Below are positions 35,842 to 48,835 of a stretch of DNA of 64,000 nucleotides, one piece after another. The notes under the pieces are model-generated. The model ran no database searches. It had not been told where the DNA came from and worked only from the letters and a program-made list of their open reading frames with translations. The translations under genes and the position numbers were made by a program. Source of the stretch: Coffea arabica (lineage: Eukaryota; Streptophyta; Magnoliopsida; Gentianales; Rubiaceae); contig NC_092320.1 in assembly GCF_036785885.1 (NCBI RefSeq), positions 11,781,557 through 11,845,556 of the forward strand, written 5' to 3'. Position 1 is the first letter of the stretch. Each line of letters opens with the position of its first letter.

Positions 35842-38609
35842 ATGATAACTGGAAAAGATATTTATGATGTTCTTGCAGCCATAGTACCCCTATATGTTGC
35901 TATGATTCTGGCCTATGGCTCAGTTAGGTGGTGGAAAATCTTTACCCCTGATCAATGTTCAGGCATCAACCGTTTTGTTGCTGTTTTTGCCGTTCCATTA
36001 CTGGGATTCCATTTCATCTCCTCAAATGATATTTATGCAATGAATTACCATTTTATTGCTGCTGATTCGTTGCAAAAAGTCGTAATTCTTGGAGCCCTTT
36101 TCGTATGGCAGGCCTTTACCAAAAATGGAAGCTTGGAATGGATGATCACTCTTTTTTCCCTTTCAACTCTCCCAAACACTCTTGTCATGGGAATCCCTCT
36201 CCTTCGAGCCATGTATGGAGATTTCTCAGGGAACCTAATGGTTCAAATTGTGGTTATGCAGAGTGTTATTTGGTACACTCTTATGCTGGTCATGTTTGAA
36301 TATAGAGGAGCAAAGCTTCTCATCTCTGAGCAATTTCCTGAAACTGCGGCTTCCATCACCTCCTTTCGCGTTGAGTCAGATGTTGTTTCTTTAAACGGTC
36401 GAGAGCCTTTGCAGGCAGATGCTGAGATTGGTGATGATGGAAAGCTACATGTGGTGGTTAGGAGATCAACCTCGGCTTCCATGATATCTTCATTCAATAA
36501 AGGACTACATTCATCAGCCATCACTCCCAGAGCATCAAACCTGACTGGAGTGGAGATTTATTCTGTTCAATCTTCAAGGGAGCCAACCCCGAGGGCTTCG
36601 AGTTTTAATCAGACAGATTTCTATGCTATGTTTTCAAGCAAGGCTGGGAGTGCGAGTCCTAAACATGGTTATACAAATAGTTTTGGTGGGGAAGTATTTT
36701 CATTGCATTCCTCTAAGGGCCCTACACCAAGGACATCAAATTTTGAAGAGGAGATGATGAAGATTGGGAAGAAGGGAGGAAGAAGCATGAGCGCAGAGCT
36801 GTTCAATAATGGATTAGCTTCATATCCTCCTCCAAACCCAATGTTTTCAGGGCCTGCCAGTGGACCTAAGAGAAAGGAAAGTGGCAGTGCTGCAATGCCA
36901 AACAAAGAGCTTCACATGTTTGTTTGGAGCTCCAGTGCCTCTCCTGTATCTGAAGCACATACCAAAAATGCAGTTAATGGAGATAATTCAACAGACATAA
37001 GGGCCATTGATCCTTCTAAGCTTCAAGAGGATGTTGCTGCTTCAAGAGGTATACCAGAAATTATTGATCTTGGAAAAATAAAACTTGCAGTGCTTTGTGT
37101 TAACTAAAATGCGTTCATGCATATTTTGATAGGAATTGGAAGTCCAGCAGGGAAAACCAATGGGGATAGAGAGATTGAGATTGAGGATGCTTCAAAGTTT
37201 CCAGCAAATGCTTCTCCTTTCTCGTGCCACAAGAAAATAGATTTCGATGATGTAACTGAGGCTAAAAAGCATCAGATGCCTCCTGCAACGGTCATGAGTA
37301 GACTGATACTCATCATGGTTTGGCGAAAGCTCATCAGGAATCCCAACACCTATTCAAGTCTTCTTGGCCTCATATGGTCTCTCATTTCATTCAGGTTTCC
37401 ATTTTTCTCGCCCTTTTTTTACTCTGTTGCATTATGTTTTTGCTATTGCCTTTTTTTTTTTTGGTGGTGCGTGTGTATATTTATTTTTTTCTCTACATGT
37501 GTTTACAACTTTTGTAGACTAGGAAACTTGTAAAAAGTTACACCTATTCTTGATGCTAAAGTGCTTGTAATGTATACTTAAACTGGTGATTTTATTGGAC
37601 AGGTGGAACATTCAAATGCCTGCAATTGTTAAGGGATCAATATCCATCCTTTCTGATGCTGGCCTTGGAATGGCTATGTTCAGTCTAGGTATTTCACTTT
37701 GATCACTCTAAGAAGTTCTCTAGTATCTACAGTATCATGTCTTACATACAAAGCTGATAACTAAGCTACTTATTTCTTGAAATTGAAGGCTTATTCATGG
37801 CTTTGCAACCCAAATTAATAGCCTGTGGAAAATCCGTGGCCGCATTTTCAATGGCAGTTAGGTTCTTAACTGGGCCGGCAGTAATGGCAGCAACATCTAT
37901 CGCCATTGGTCTCCGCGGAGTTCTTTTACATGTGGCTATTGTCCAGGTGATTTACACTTTTCATGACACTAAAATGCCAGAACTTCATTGCAAGACCAAT
38001 CAAAATAACCGTACCATTTTCTTTTGATCAATAAAGATGAATTTGAAAAATTGTCTAGCTCTTCAAATATTCATCTAGTTGTCTTTGCCTTTTTTTTTTT
38101 TTTTTGGATTTCATTTTTCATGCAACGATGCATTCTTAATTTGGATATTCCCAACAACCATAGCTTAACAGTGAGTATCTCATGTGCCCGGTTGGTCATT
38201 ATCATTTCTTTATCACGTAATGTTTCCTATGTGAACATCATTTCCATGATGACTACTTAGGTTGGAGATTAGGCTGAATCTCCAACTCAACTTTGATTTT
38301 CTTGACTTTGCAGGCTGCTCTTCCCCAAGGCATCGTTCCCTTCGTATTTGCAAAAGAATACAATGTCCATCCAGACATTTTGAGCACAGCGTAAGTTTTT
38401 CCCTAGTCAACTTTTACGTACAAATTGATTAGCTCATCCATTTACATGCATAGTTGAAATGTGAATCACACACCAAAACAATGAAACAATATATTAAGTA
38501 AATTGCTACAAGTATTAATTAGAAGATTGAAATCTTTTGCAGGGTTATCTTTGGAATGCTGGTTGCTTTACCCATCACAATACTCTACTATCTGCTTCTT
38601 GGGCTGTGA
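35842..38609 (+). CDS. PIN2: PIN2-type auxin efflux carrier, 6 exons
   Basis: Exons 35842-37048, 37133-37394, 37603-37688, 37789-37946, 38314-38390 and 38543-38609 total 1,857 nt, 618 aa, all GT-AG with matching phases. The N-terminus [20 protein letters not shown] opens five transmembrane helices (about 1-160), including the canonical NPxxY-region counterparts and [21 protein letters not shown] long cytosolic loop (about 165-470) contains [14 protein letters not shown] and TPRAS/TPRTSNF phosphosite motifs typical of polar PINs. The second helical bundle ends [20 protein letters not shown] and LYYLLLGL. Loop wording ([27 protein letters not shown]) points to PIN2/EIR1 rather than PIN1 or PIN3. 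PIN2 moves auxin shootward in root epidermis and is needed for gravitropism. The loop is somewhat shorter than in Arabidopsis PIN2 (about 647 aa overall). The start is the ATG of MITGKD; earlier in-frame codons lack an ATG. Confidence 0.93.
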
Positions 38610-38973
38610 GTTTTTTCAGAATGCAGAAAAGGAAAAAGATTTTGTATCGATAAATCCAAGACAGCCTTTGTGAATCAACTATCCTATGGTTATAAAATAT
38701 GCCATTGGATTCAGTGCGTGACTTGGAAACTATATGCTGCCTGCCTGCCTGCATGTTACTCTGGAATGCGTTATAGAAATTGCTTCATTTTTAAGTAGTT
38801 CTTCACAGCTCCAAAGGGTCCTCCTCTTCTACTCCTAATCTATTCTTCTTTTTAGTTTAATTGACTCAGTTAGGTTGCTAGTTAGGCAGAAAGTATCAAT
38901 GTAGTATGTCTAGATGGAATGCTTAGAACTGCTGTTGTATAATTTACTGCATATTATCAATATGGAATGCATG
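38610..38973. other. 3' flank of the PIN2-type gene
   Basis: About 360 bp of presumed 3' UTR and spacer. No other feature seen. Confidence 0.6.
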
Positions 38974-38981
38974 CTTAGAAC

Positions 38982-39547
38982 CTCTGTTTTAAAACTCGGA
39001 CCGGGAACCGGTCAGGTAGCCGGTCCGAGTCATATTAAAAAACCGGAAATTTAAAACTCGGTCAAAGCCGGTCAAAAATCGGGTTTGATCGGGAAAAAAT
39101 CGGTTTTTCCGGTTCAACAGTAATTTTTTTTTAAAAAAATTCAAACTTTTTAATATTATGTTTTGACCCCCTAAATTGTTAAAACTTATTGATATACCTC
39201 AAATATTTGATACTTTATAAATATTGTCCTAAAATTTGATGTTATTTTTCAATTAAATTCATAATTTTAATTCTAAACTTGTTAATATTTATTAAATAAT
39301 ATAAACTGCTACTTGATTGTTCTAATTTTTTTGTATTTTCTTGTTAAATATATTTGAAACATCAAATATATATGAATATACCTTTATTAATATCAACATA
39401 TTATTAGATATTATATATATAATATTTTAATTTTTAAATAATTTTTATTTATGACGTCATCCGGTTCGACCCCTATCGACCCCCGGTCGAATCCATTGAC
39501 CCCTGACCTCGGTCGAGTCACTATCCGGTCCGGTTCTGAAAACATAA
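38982..39547. mobile_element. hAT-like MITE with CCGGTTC-rich ends, 566 bp
   Basis: Target duplication CTTAGAAC at 38974-38981 and 39548-39555 (8 bp, perfect). Inverted ends: left CTGTTTTAAAACTCGGACCG, right (reverse complement) ATGTTTTCAGAACCGGACCG. Subterminal ACCGGTC/CCGGTTC motifs recur on both sides of an AT-rich core. No coding frame. Confidence 0.85.
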
Positions 39548-39555
39548 CTTAGAAC

Positions 39556-41135
39556 TCTGTCAATTTTCGACGCGGCCAATCACCATTTCTTCAACCAAAT
39601 CTTATCCTTAGTACAGAATCTCCATTTCCGTATAGCATAAAAATTTGTTATTTACGTCAAACTGATTTGCATGTGATCGACTTGTGTTATAAGTTTGTAA
39701 CTCAGTATCCCAATCACAATACACAGTTCCAACATATTTATACAACTTGATGTAAAAAAACTCAACACACCTTAAAAAAGGTGTTTGCGGCGCCTTTTTT
39801 CTTTTGTCAATTACTAGATTTGATACCCTAAAAGAGTCAAACGAGGTGGGTTTGAGTTGAAGATACTTCAAAGAGTTCCAAATAATTGTACTGCATCCGA
39901 ATTTTTTAAGGATGAAATTTAACAGTAGAAACATTTTTTATTCCGGCAATCTTGGCCTTGGTACACCAGCTAATTAAGTTCAATTAATTCATGTGAATGC
40001 TTAAATAGGGAATAGATGAGACTGCCTTCAACGCTTGCTCAAAACTCACCTTTTGATTTTAAAATGCTTGTTTGTAGATTGTGATGTCTCTTGATCTAAT
40101 TTAATGGCTTTGTCATGTGCGTCATTGATTAGGAAACTGGGGTTTAAGAGTTATGAATCTAACCCTCCAAAGTCATTCTTAATTGTTCTCATTCGGACGC
40201 AAAATGTCAATTGTTCAGACATGCATGTTTTCTGTCTAGTTGTTGGACTTGGGGCACTCCTTCAAATCTATGCTCAAGATTCCATTTTACTTATTAGTTC
40301 CATTCAAGAACTCAAAAGCAAGTGGAATCATTTAAATCAGTGCACCTCACCAGGCTGATCGGATCTATGTAAATCATAATATGTTGGACTTGACGGTATG
40401 CAGTCAAAGAACGAGGGCAGATGACGACCATTAGGATTTGATATGAATATTTCTTTCAGAGCTAACTTTTCCCTAGCTAGGTCATTTGCATTTACACTGC
40501 TGGTGTAAAATGCTAATCTACGTACATGTACTAACAAGATTGGATTAAACCATTCTCCACAGATTTCCCTTCACAATATCTCTATCGTTCCAAGTTGTTC
40601 TTCTGTGACAACCGAACAAGAACTCTGGCAAACAATTTCTCGAATTCGCTGCAAATAAATTGAAGGCATCCATCACCGTTTAGCGCACAATATCTTGATA
40701 AACAAACATCAGTATGTTCAGTTGTTAGCTAATTTAGGTCTTTGAATTCCGTTGTTGTAGTAATATAGAAGGAAGATTAATAAAATGCTTACCTTTCCAT
40801 GACTACGTACAAACTAAAAAATCAAAAGGCGTACAAACGTTTGGAAAACAAGCCGCTGATTTGACAGAAGAGGAAAGGAAAAGAAAAGAAAAAAGAATTC
40901 CCATCGTAAAAATTTCAGTTGCATGCTTTTGGTCTAAGTTATTTCATACACATTGAAAGGTCAAACCTAGGCCGTCGTGCCTATGCGTTTACACCGGCTA
41001 AACAGTAAATGCTCTACTCAACTCATTCACAAGCTTATGTATTCTTAATTCTCCAACGTGGGAGTTGTTGAAACAGAAATACTTTTACTTTTCTGAATTT
41101 TTATTCTATTCTTAAGCCTATTCTAAAGTTGCCGG
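39556..41135. other. intergenic, no gene recognised
   Basis: AT-rich sequence with only short open frames lacking conserved motifs. Confidence 0.55.
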
Positions 41136-41143
41136 CATATTCT

Positions 41144-41713
41144 TAAGGATGGCAATGAGACGGGTTTGGGGCGGGGAGTTGCCAAAAAAACTCTCCCCCG
41201 TTCCCCCCACTTCCCACCTTGTCCTGCCCTACTTCTTTCGCGGGATGTCCATGGGTAATAATTTTTTTTTTGAAACTTTTATTCAATAGATCAAAACTAA
41301 ATTCAAAGAGTAAAATGAAATACGAAATTGAAAAAGTGAAAAAGTGAAAAATGAAACAAGAAAAGGGTTGAAATAAAACGTCAAGAAAATTAAAAAACTC
41401 AAATGAATTGTATAGATAACATTTGAAAATACTCATAGAACGCGTAACATGCTTGTATTAAATATCAACTAGGAATTTGGATGAAAATTAAAAAAGGTTA
41501 TGTTTAATTCCAAATATTTTAAGTTTATTATTATTAGATTATATAATATATTACATTTATTTATATTAATAAATTGAAGCGGGGACGGGGCAGGGGTATC
41601 GTCCCCCGCACTCCCCCCCCCCCAAAAATTAAAACAGGGGAAGAAAAATTCCCTTTGTCCCTGCGCCATCACTCCCCCCATGGGGCGGGCACCCGCCTTT
41701 GTTACCATCCCTC
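41144..41713. mobile_element. hAT-like MITE, GGGATGGCAA type, 570 bp
   Basis: Target duplication CATATTCT at 41136-41143 and 41714-41721 (8 bp, perfect). Inverted ends: left AGGATGGCAATGAGACGGGT, right (reverse complement) GGGATGGTAACAAAGGCGGG. GC-rich subterminal blocks (GGGGCGGGGA; CCCCATGGGGCGGG) flank an AT-rich core. A common plant hAT MITE type; a partial relative lies at 62157. Confidence 0.85.
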
Positions 41714-41721
41714 CATATTCT

Positions 41722-43351
41722 GGAAATGGAATTTGAAGCTAAAGCATATGCTTTCAATACAAAACCTAAGAATTAAGACTATCTATTGAAATTTAAAAGA
41801 ACATTTGCTTTGTCTTTGCTTTGTGTGGTGGTGCATGACCTAATTCGAATATGTCTTTCTAGCTAGCAGATTAGGGTTGTAATCCGATCGTACAATTGAA
41901 TCATTAAGTGTAACATTACGCTTTAAAAAAAACTAATGATGGGTTTAAGCAGACAAAAACTAAGCAATTAATGAGCTTCAAATTATAACTTATCCGAATT
42001 CTTACCGTTAACCTCACTGGCTGGAAACAGTACATGTGCTAGTGTTCCTTATAGATTGATCCAAAATTGAGGAGGCCAGCACATTCTTCTTCTCCAGCAG
42101 ATTTCAAGAAACGCGGAAATGAACCGTTGCAGAACCCCAAAAATGCACTTCAGTTAATGCAAGTAATTAAAGCAGGTGTATTTTATTGGAGTCTAAGTTG
42201 TGATATATTGAACCTCAAACAAAGAAAAAAAAAAGGGATCTATATGGTTTTGTGATATTGTTGTAACGCAAACTTCACAGCCTCACGTGGACAGCCAACA
42301 AGAGAATGCTGGTTGTTCTTTTTTTTTATTCACTCAGGCTCACTTTTTTTTATAAATAAATAAATAAATAGATAGTGCAGTTAGTTAGCAGATAGTTGCA
42401 GAAGTGCATATGTGCCATCTCTGGGAAAATGAACGAGACTCTCTCTAGTCCCGGCAGAGGACAATATGCAACCATTGACAGCAAATGCAAGCGATCTTCT
42501 GGTTCAGTGCCTTTTTATGGTACTTGAAACTCTTTAACTTTTCCCACCGTCAACTCACCAATTCTGATCATTGTCGATCTGTCTGGATCAGGTTGCCAAT
42601 ACAGACACGACTGCTTGTCAAAGGAGACAGAAAAAAGTGGTACCATCTTCTGCTTTCAAGGTGGTGATTGATAGTGAAAGTGATTGATTAACTGCCATGA
42701 ACTTGACATCGACTATCACCAGCAAAAGACATAACATGGTCTCATTATCATCATGGAATTTAAGCATGATAATATCTAGCCAACAGAATAATTCGAAACA
42801 GAAGCACACCAACAATATCCTTTGAATCAGAAAATGATTCATGGAAGATGTTATCAGTCACCATCAGTTGCTCTTCAGAAAGTCGGTGCACCACCAATCA
42901 CTGGTTAGGATACGCGAATGGCCCAAGTAATTGAGCCCATCCTTCTTCCCAAAAACACCTGAAGATTATGGTGCGCCGCATTTCAAACATGGCAGAAATC
43001 GTTGTAAAATCAAGACCGTCACAACAGGACTCAAATACACATAAGATTTAAGAAAGGAAAAGAAAATGTTGTAATTTAATCCAAGAAGTCCTCAAAGCTA
43101 CATGTACACATTGTGATCCTTTGAAAGTAATCAAAGAGTATATACAAACCACCCTCCCGAGAGGCTTCCCCATATGACAACCATTGCATGTTGTCCAACG
43201 AAATAAGAGTATTACATGGTTAGCTGTCAAAAGAAAAAAAAAATCACAAGGCAATTCTACTCCTGATAATGTGTAGGGCTCCATGTTTGTATAGAGGGAA
43301 AAAAAAATCATCTCCAGGGTTTGTTAAATCTCTTCTGGTTAGTATACAGGT
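41722..43351. other. intergenic between MITE and transporter 3' end
   Basis: About 1.6 kb. It contains a TAAA/GATA-like microsatellite near 42350-42375. A 32-codon frame at 42429-42527 (MNETLSSPGRGQYATID...) has no recognised family. The right part is likely 3' UTR of the transporter gene. Confidence 0.5.
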
Positions 43352-46300
43352 TTAGACATGTTCCTCGCCGTAGGCTTCCTCATGGCCATCTCCGTTTTCT
43401 TTGCTCAGCTTAGATTTTGGTAACAAGAATGAAGACTGTCTGGAAGACGTTATCACTGATTGTTGCTGGGAATGTAAATTAAGGTATGTGTAGAAAGACA
43501 TACCCCCAAGAGCAAACATTGCTCCCAAAATACTAGTAAGTCCTGGGTTAGAGCCAAATATGAGGAAGCCACCAAGAAGAATAACACATGTTTTGAACTG
43601 TCCCAGGACCACATGGGTGGTTGCAGAAGTAGCCCTGTGTTAGTGTTGGCAGAGGAAGAACGCACAATTAGTCACAAATAACATATATGTCCAAACAAGT
43701 AAACCACATGTTTTTTTTGTCAACCAAAGCTAAAGCAAAACAACAAATCTAATAAGAAATTTTAACAGCTAAAGCCTGATAAAAGTTTTATCATCGCCTT
43801 AAACTCTGTCAGCTAAAGCAGTCAAATTGTAGGAGGAGTTTGCAAAAGTAAAATCAAAACTATAAGCATCACTTACCCAAGTGCCAAGGCACCTGACCAC
43901 TGAAGCAAGAAACCAAGAAAAGCAGAACCACCAATAATTGCAGAATTATGAAAGTTCCAATTAAAGGAAAGGACCCCAGGTGGATCAAGTGAAGGCATCA
44001 TCATCAGCAAAAAGAACAAAGTGATAGGTGTCGTCTTCCACATCAACCTGCACATTTATCTTTTCTGAAATTATATTCTTATAATAGATTGTCGAAGAAC
44101 AAACACAAATTCCAAGGCCCTAGCTTTTTGAAAATTTTTGCCACAGAAATGAAGAAACCAATTCAACATAGAGATTATGATAATTTTTTCTTTGGTAACA
44201 GCAAACAATGATTACAGCTCAAGAGCTGATCGTGATACAAATAAAAGTAGAAACAGAACTTGAAACTTTCTAACAACTTCAGAATAAAAACCAAAGCAAA
44301 GTAAGATTATTTTGGCCAACGATGTCCACAAGTAATTACTTTTGCACCGAGAAATTTTGGACACTAATGACAAACCAAATCTCATGAAAATTTAATTTGT
44401 TTGGATGAAAAGCAACAATTATAACCGCTTGAAACAAACAATCCTAAAGTTCAACACAAAGAAAACAAAGAAAAAGAAAAAGAGACTAAACAGAGATTTA
44501 GCAGGATTATGTAGCATACGCCATAGCAGTCCAGTTCTCCTGTTGCTGAAGATTGGACCAAAGTATCTTATTGATTGCACTAGGTATTATCCACGCCAAT
44601 GCAACACAAGCACCAAAAAGATGAAATTGAAGATCAGTCACGGTTGCAACAGCAACGCCAATCGAAACTACAGCAAGCGCAAGAACCTGGCGAGAAAATC
44701 AAGAACTAAAACCTCAGCAAAAGATATGGAAAAAAGTTTTCTAGGTAATACAAGTGTACGAGCACATGATGCATCCAATGCAAGTGGCTACAACTTCTTG
44801 TAATAAAGGTGAGAAAAAGCTACATGCCATCTCAAGTGCCTCCAAAACAAAACTGAGATGATGCTGACAAACTCCACAATGTAATTGAATGTTAAAGCTC
44901 ACAATTAAGATAAATCTGAATTGCAATCAAAATAACCAGAGGAAAAAGTTCAAAATTACTTAATTGACGTAAAAGGCATAGAGAGAACGAAAGGACTTGA
45001 TAAAAGCAAATTGATATAAACTCTAATTTAACTGAATCTAGGAAAATTGTTTGCAAGTTCACCAAAAAAATGCAGACGTTACTTAAACATCATGAATGAA
45101 CTCTTGCACATCAAAGGTCATTAACATATAACTCTAGCCAAGGGAATCCTCAAAGGTGGGAGCAATGACTTGTGCAAACAAGTAAAATAAGGTCTGATGA
45201 CAATCAGCAACATTTTGGTTCTTTTGAATCATTATGTATGTGAAAAAAGAATATTTCTACAATGCATATCCGTAAAGTAGAGTTGAACTGCAAGTAGGAG
45301 TTATCAATCTAAAGAAAGCTCAAACTTCCTTTCGATCACTGTTTTAGAATTGCAAGTAAACACATTGCAATCTTCAATTCTCTTTGGAAGCAAATACATC
45401 ACATTCTAAAGTCATACATTTTCATGTTCAAAATTTTAGGTCTTGGTTATTAATGTCCAGCCTCAACAAATTCATTTGCTAAACAAGCAATTTAGTTGTT
45501 TCACATTTTATCAGCATTCTAAGTGAAAAACTGTTTAGTATTCTCCATTTCAAATGCACACAATTAGCATTTTTCTAAACTAAAATCCGGAAAGAGAACC
45601 CAGGACTACGTTTGGTCCTATCGAAGGACTACATTATAGCAACAAGAATCTACCTTCAAGAAAGAGATCCTTTTGCTGAAGAGTATGAACTCAGCTAACA
45701 CAATTGCTGGTGTGACTGCAATCTTAGCCATCTGATAAAACCCAACACTGAAAATATGCATTTTGATTAAGACTTAAACAAGTGAAAGGCATGATTACTG
45801 AGAAAGTAGATAATATATATTGCAACCTTACCTATTATACTTCAAGCTAACATTTGCAAGACCAGTTGAGAGGGACATAACAATACCAAGAGACAATAGG
45901 GAAGAATATTTAGTTGACTTTGGTGGTGAAGATAGAGAAAGAATGGATAAGGCCTTCAGAACAGCCATGATCAACCAACTACATATGTAGTGTATAAAGC
46001 TTAGAAAAATTGGATAATTAAATCCAACTTTAACAAGCACCTGTAAAATTCATCAGACAAAAATGTAAAAATAATAACCAAAAATATATTGGAATTGTAC
46101 ATCAATCTGATTCATGGGAGAGGAAGAGTTGACCAACCAACTTGTTCATCAAAATTATACTGACAGACACCAAAAAGTTAAATGCAAGAGCAACAGGAGG
46201 CCCAAGTGACGTCTGCTGACGCTTCCCACCTCCTAACGACCTTATCTTGCTAAATAAAGAGGATCGCACTTCCTCCAATGCTCTTCCTACACATGTTGCA

Positions 46301-47884
46301 ATCAATGTACATTTATGTGAGAAATTTTCAAAAAAAAAAAATCTCATAACAACCATACAAAAGTGAAAATTTTTGGATTAGTAAAGAGGCTTAGAAAGAT
46401 GCCCTGTGGATACTATGGTTCTGACCAGCTATGAATTTAGGTCTAAGAGTAATTTTCACAGATAAACTACCAAAGCATAGAGTATACATAATTCTTATTG
46501 CAGCTAGGAACTAAAATCAGGAATGATTAAGCAAATTTCAGCTAAATACTAGCATCAACCGAAGAACACATAAGTTTCACAAGAATTTCTAAACAGGTTC
46601 TTCTCTGAAAAAGGAAAACAGATATTCCTTCACATAATATTTACATAGTTGATTAGAAAACAGAAAAGGAGTGGGTCAAGCTCTTAAAAGTCCATTTCAA
46701 CTACATGTCTCACATTTTCAGTCCACAAATAGCTAGTAGTAGTGATGCATCAGCATCAGTAAGAACTCACTCTTACTGAGTAGCATACAATATGTTGCCA
46801 ATGAGACCTCCCACCTCAACCACGGAAAAATATAAATAATAAATAAGTAATAAATAAAATAAATCAGAAAAAAATGCTGAAATAGTTGCTAGGCCTTAAT
46901 TGAGTAGCATACGATATGTTGACAGTGAAACTCCCCACCCAACCATCCTGATCAAACTTGTATTTTCTTAAACAACAAAAAAGTTACATATGTTAACCAT
47001 TAACCCCGCTAACACAAAAGTCTAGCAACTATCTCAGACGAAAATGAAGCACCAAGTGAAGATAAAAAACTTTTAAATATGTCATGTCAAATGGATGAAG
47101 CAAAATATAATAGTTGCATTCCCAAAACTATGAATGGTTTCATCTAACTTCAATACAGTAAAAACTAGCCGTTTCATACAATTCATCCTGTGACCTGAAG
47201 TTACCTATTTCCTAATTAAGAGATGAAAATGACATAAATTTGGTTCTCAAAAGAGATGAAAATGGCATAAAATTGGTTCACTTTTTGAAGCCTCGTCTTC
47301 GAACTATACTACTAAATGAACATTGCTTTAGTCAATCAATATCTTCGCTCAAAGCAAACTCATTTCCTAACGTGCTTATTAACCAAGCAGCATAACTTTC
47401 AACACGCCAAAAAAATGGAGCTCTTTTACTCATTTTCTTGAAGATCAGTTATATTAATTTAATCATAGAAATTTTTTTTCTCCAATTAGTAAGTAGATGT
47501 TAAGTGCTAACTGCAATGCCCATATAAAACAAAACTTTAGAAAAAACGTGAAAAGAAAAGAAGAAAAGAGGAAAGAAGAAAGCTTTGATTTTTATTTTTT
47601 AATTTTTCATTCTAATCTTTGCTAAAACAGAGCATACTGGCAAAAACCCGTAGAGTCAAGTCAAAGAAAAATGACAAAGACTGCGTACTCGCAATCAGAA
47701 ATGCAAGCAAAAGAAACCAGAAACAGAGAATCTCTTCAAAAAAAAAATTTATATATATATATATATATATCAAAAGAAAGGAAAAGAAAAGGGAGTGAAG
47801 TAGAAGAGTACCTCTTTCACCAGCGTCACTGTCCTTGCGCTTGAGAATTTTTCTGACATCTTTTCTGATCAGAAAGCCCAGCAT
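43352..47884 (-). CDS. nucleotide-sugar transporter of the NST/TPT group, 7 exons
   Basis: Minus-strand exons 47884-47812, 46286-46138, 46040-45832, 45747-45654, 44686-44520, 44047-43877 and 43634-43352 total 1,146 nt, 381 aa, GT-AG with consistent phases. A basic cytosolic N-terminus (MLGFLIRKDVRKILKRKDSD) precedes about ten hydrophobic helices. Family signatures: VALAFNFLVSVSIILMNKL, LANVSLKYNSVGFYQMAKIA, AWIIPSAINKILWSNLQQQ, LGFLLQWSGALALGATSA and THVVLGQFKTCVILLGG. The KT-like VLGQFKTC motif and NSVGFYQM are typical of the plant nucleotide-sugar/triose-phosphate translocator (EamA-like) family. These antiporters exchange nucleotide sugars for nucleoside monophosphates across the Golgi membrane. 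It resembles the Arabidopsis 'nucleotide-sugar uncharacterized transporter' members rather than GONST, UXT or URGT, but the substrate cannot be inferred. The cytosolic tail is polar and acidic, ending EEHV. Confidence 0.85.
44687..45653 (-). other. intron 4 of the nucleotide-sugar transporter gene
   Basis: A 967-bp intron with donor AAG|GTAGAT and acceptor CGCCAG. No nested feature recognised. Confidence 0.7.
46287..47811 (-). other. intron 1 of the nucleotide-sugar transporter gene
   Basis: A 1.5-kb intron after the short first exon (G|GTACTC). It holds an (AT)n run near 47751-47770 and two related stretches near 46760-46830 and 46890-46940 sharing GAGTAGCATAC and CAATATGTTG/CGATATGTTG. Confidence 0.65.
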
Positions 47885-48352
47885 TTCTCCCCCCGACTGA
47901 TGTAATGCAGATTCACAGCATTCGATTTTTCAGAGCTTTTCTTCTTTGGTGCTTGTTATACAATTATTATATTCAGATGGGAATAAACCAAGAAGGGGAA
48001 AAACAACGAGAGGATACAAAGTAGCTTCTAATAGTACTACTACTACTACTACTAAACATCCATTCTAGATTATATTATACTATACTGAAAAGAAATGAAA
48101 ATGCGTAAAAGGGTGTGCGTCTGAAAGTAAAGGGCTGCTAAAAGATAAGAGCTTGGAGAGAAAAATGAGTAGCGGCGAGAGGATTTGGCGGAGAGATTTG
48201 GGGGAAGTGATTGGTACAACAGATGAAGCGTGAAGTACAAGTCGCACTAAAGATGACGGATGAGTTTAGATTTGAGAAAAATGAGGAAATCACGGGACAG
48301 AAAGATGGACCTCATCACTCAGCACCGACCGACACTTAAATCAGACTAAATT

Positions 48353-48390
48353 GAGAGAGAGAGAGAGAGTGTCTGTGTGTGTGTGTGTGA
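48353..48390. repeat. (GA)n(GT)n compound microsatellite upstream of the transporter gene
   Basis: A run of GA followed by GTGTCTGTGTGTG-type repeats, about 470 bp upstream of the transporter ATG and thus in its promoter or leader region. Confidence 0.9.
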
Positions 48391-48689
48391 GGAGTCAGGA
48401 CTCAGGAGTGTAGTGTAAGTGTAGTAGCTTACTGCTTTACCTTTGCCTAGTAGTGGGGGAGACTGAGAGTCCAAGTTGCAGTCAGCGGCTTAAGGTAGTT
48501 TGTTACAAGCAGACAATGGTTGATACCCACACAGGCTTCAACTCTACTCTACTCTTGGGGCTGCCAACTGGACTTTCGTTCCAAGCAATGTGGACCACCC
48601 ACATTTCTGGTTCCTTGTACATTTCGTCCATTTTCTTTTCTTTTCTTTTCTTTTAAGGGATATTTTCTTTTCTTTTCTTTTCTTTTTAA

Positions 48690-48835
48690 GGGATAACTCT
48701 GTTTGGATACCGAATATTATTTAAAATAATTATTGTAATATGTGAGATGAAAATATGATTGAAAATATAAAAATATGAGTTAAAAAATATGCTTATGATA
48801 CAAGCGAAATATTATTTAAAAATATCCAAACAATA
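48690..48835. mobile_element. small MITE-like element (TGTTTGGATAC type)
   Basis: The left end CTGTTTGGATACCGAATATT and right end AATATTATTTAAAAATATCC-AAACA are near-complementary inverted ends around an AT-rich core. The outer target duplication was not resolved. Confidence 0.55.

Noticed and set aside
42429-42527. 32-codon frame MNETLSSPGRGQYATID... as a small peptide gene
   Set aside because: No signal peptide, no known family and no supporting splice or promoter signals. Kept only as a note.
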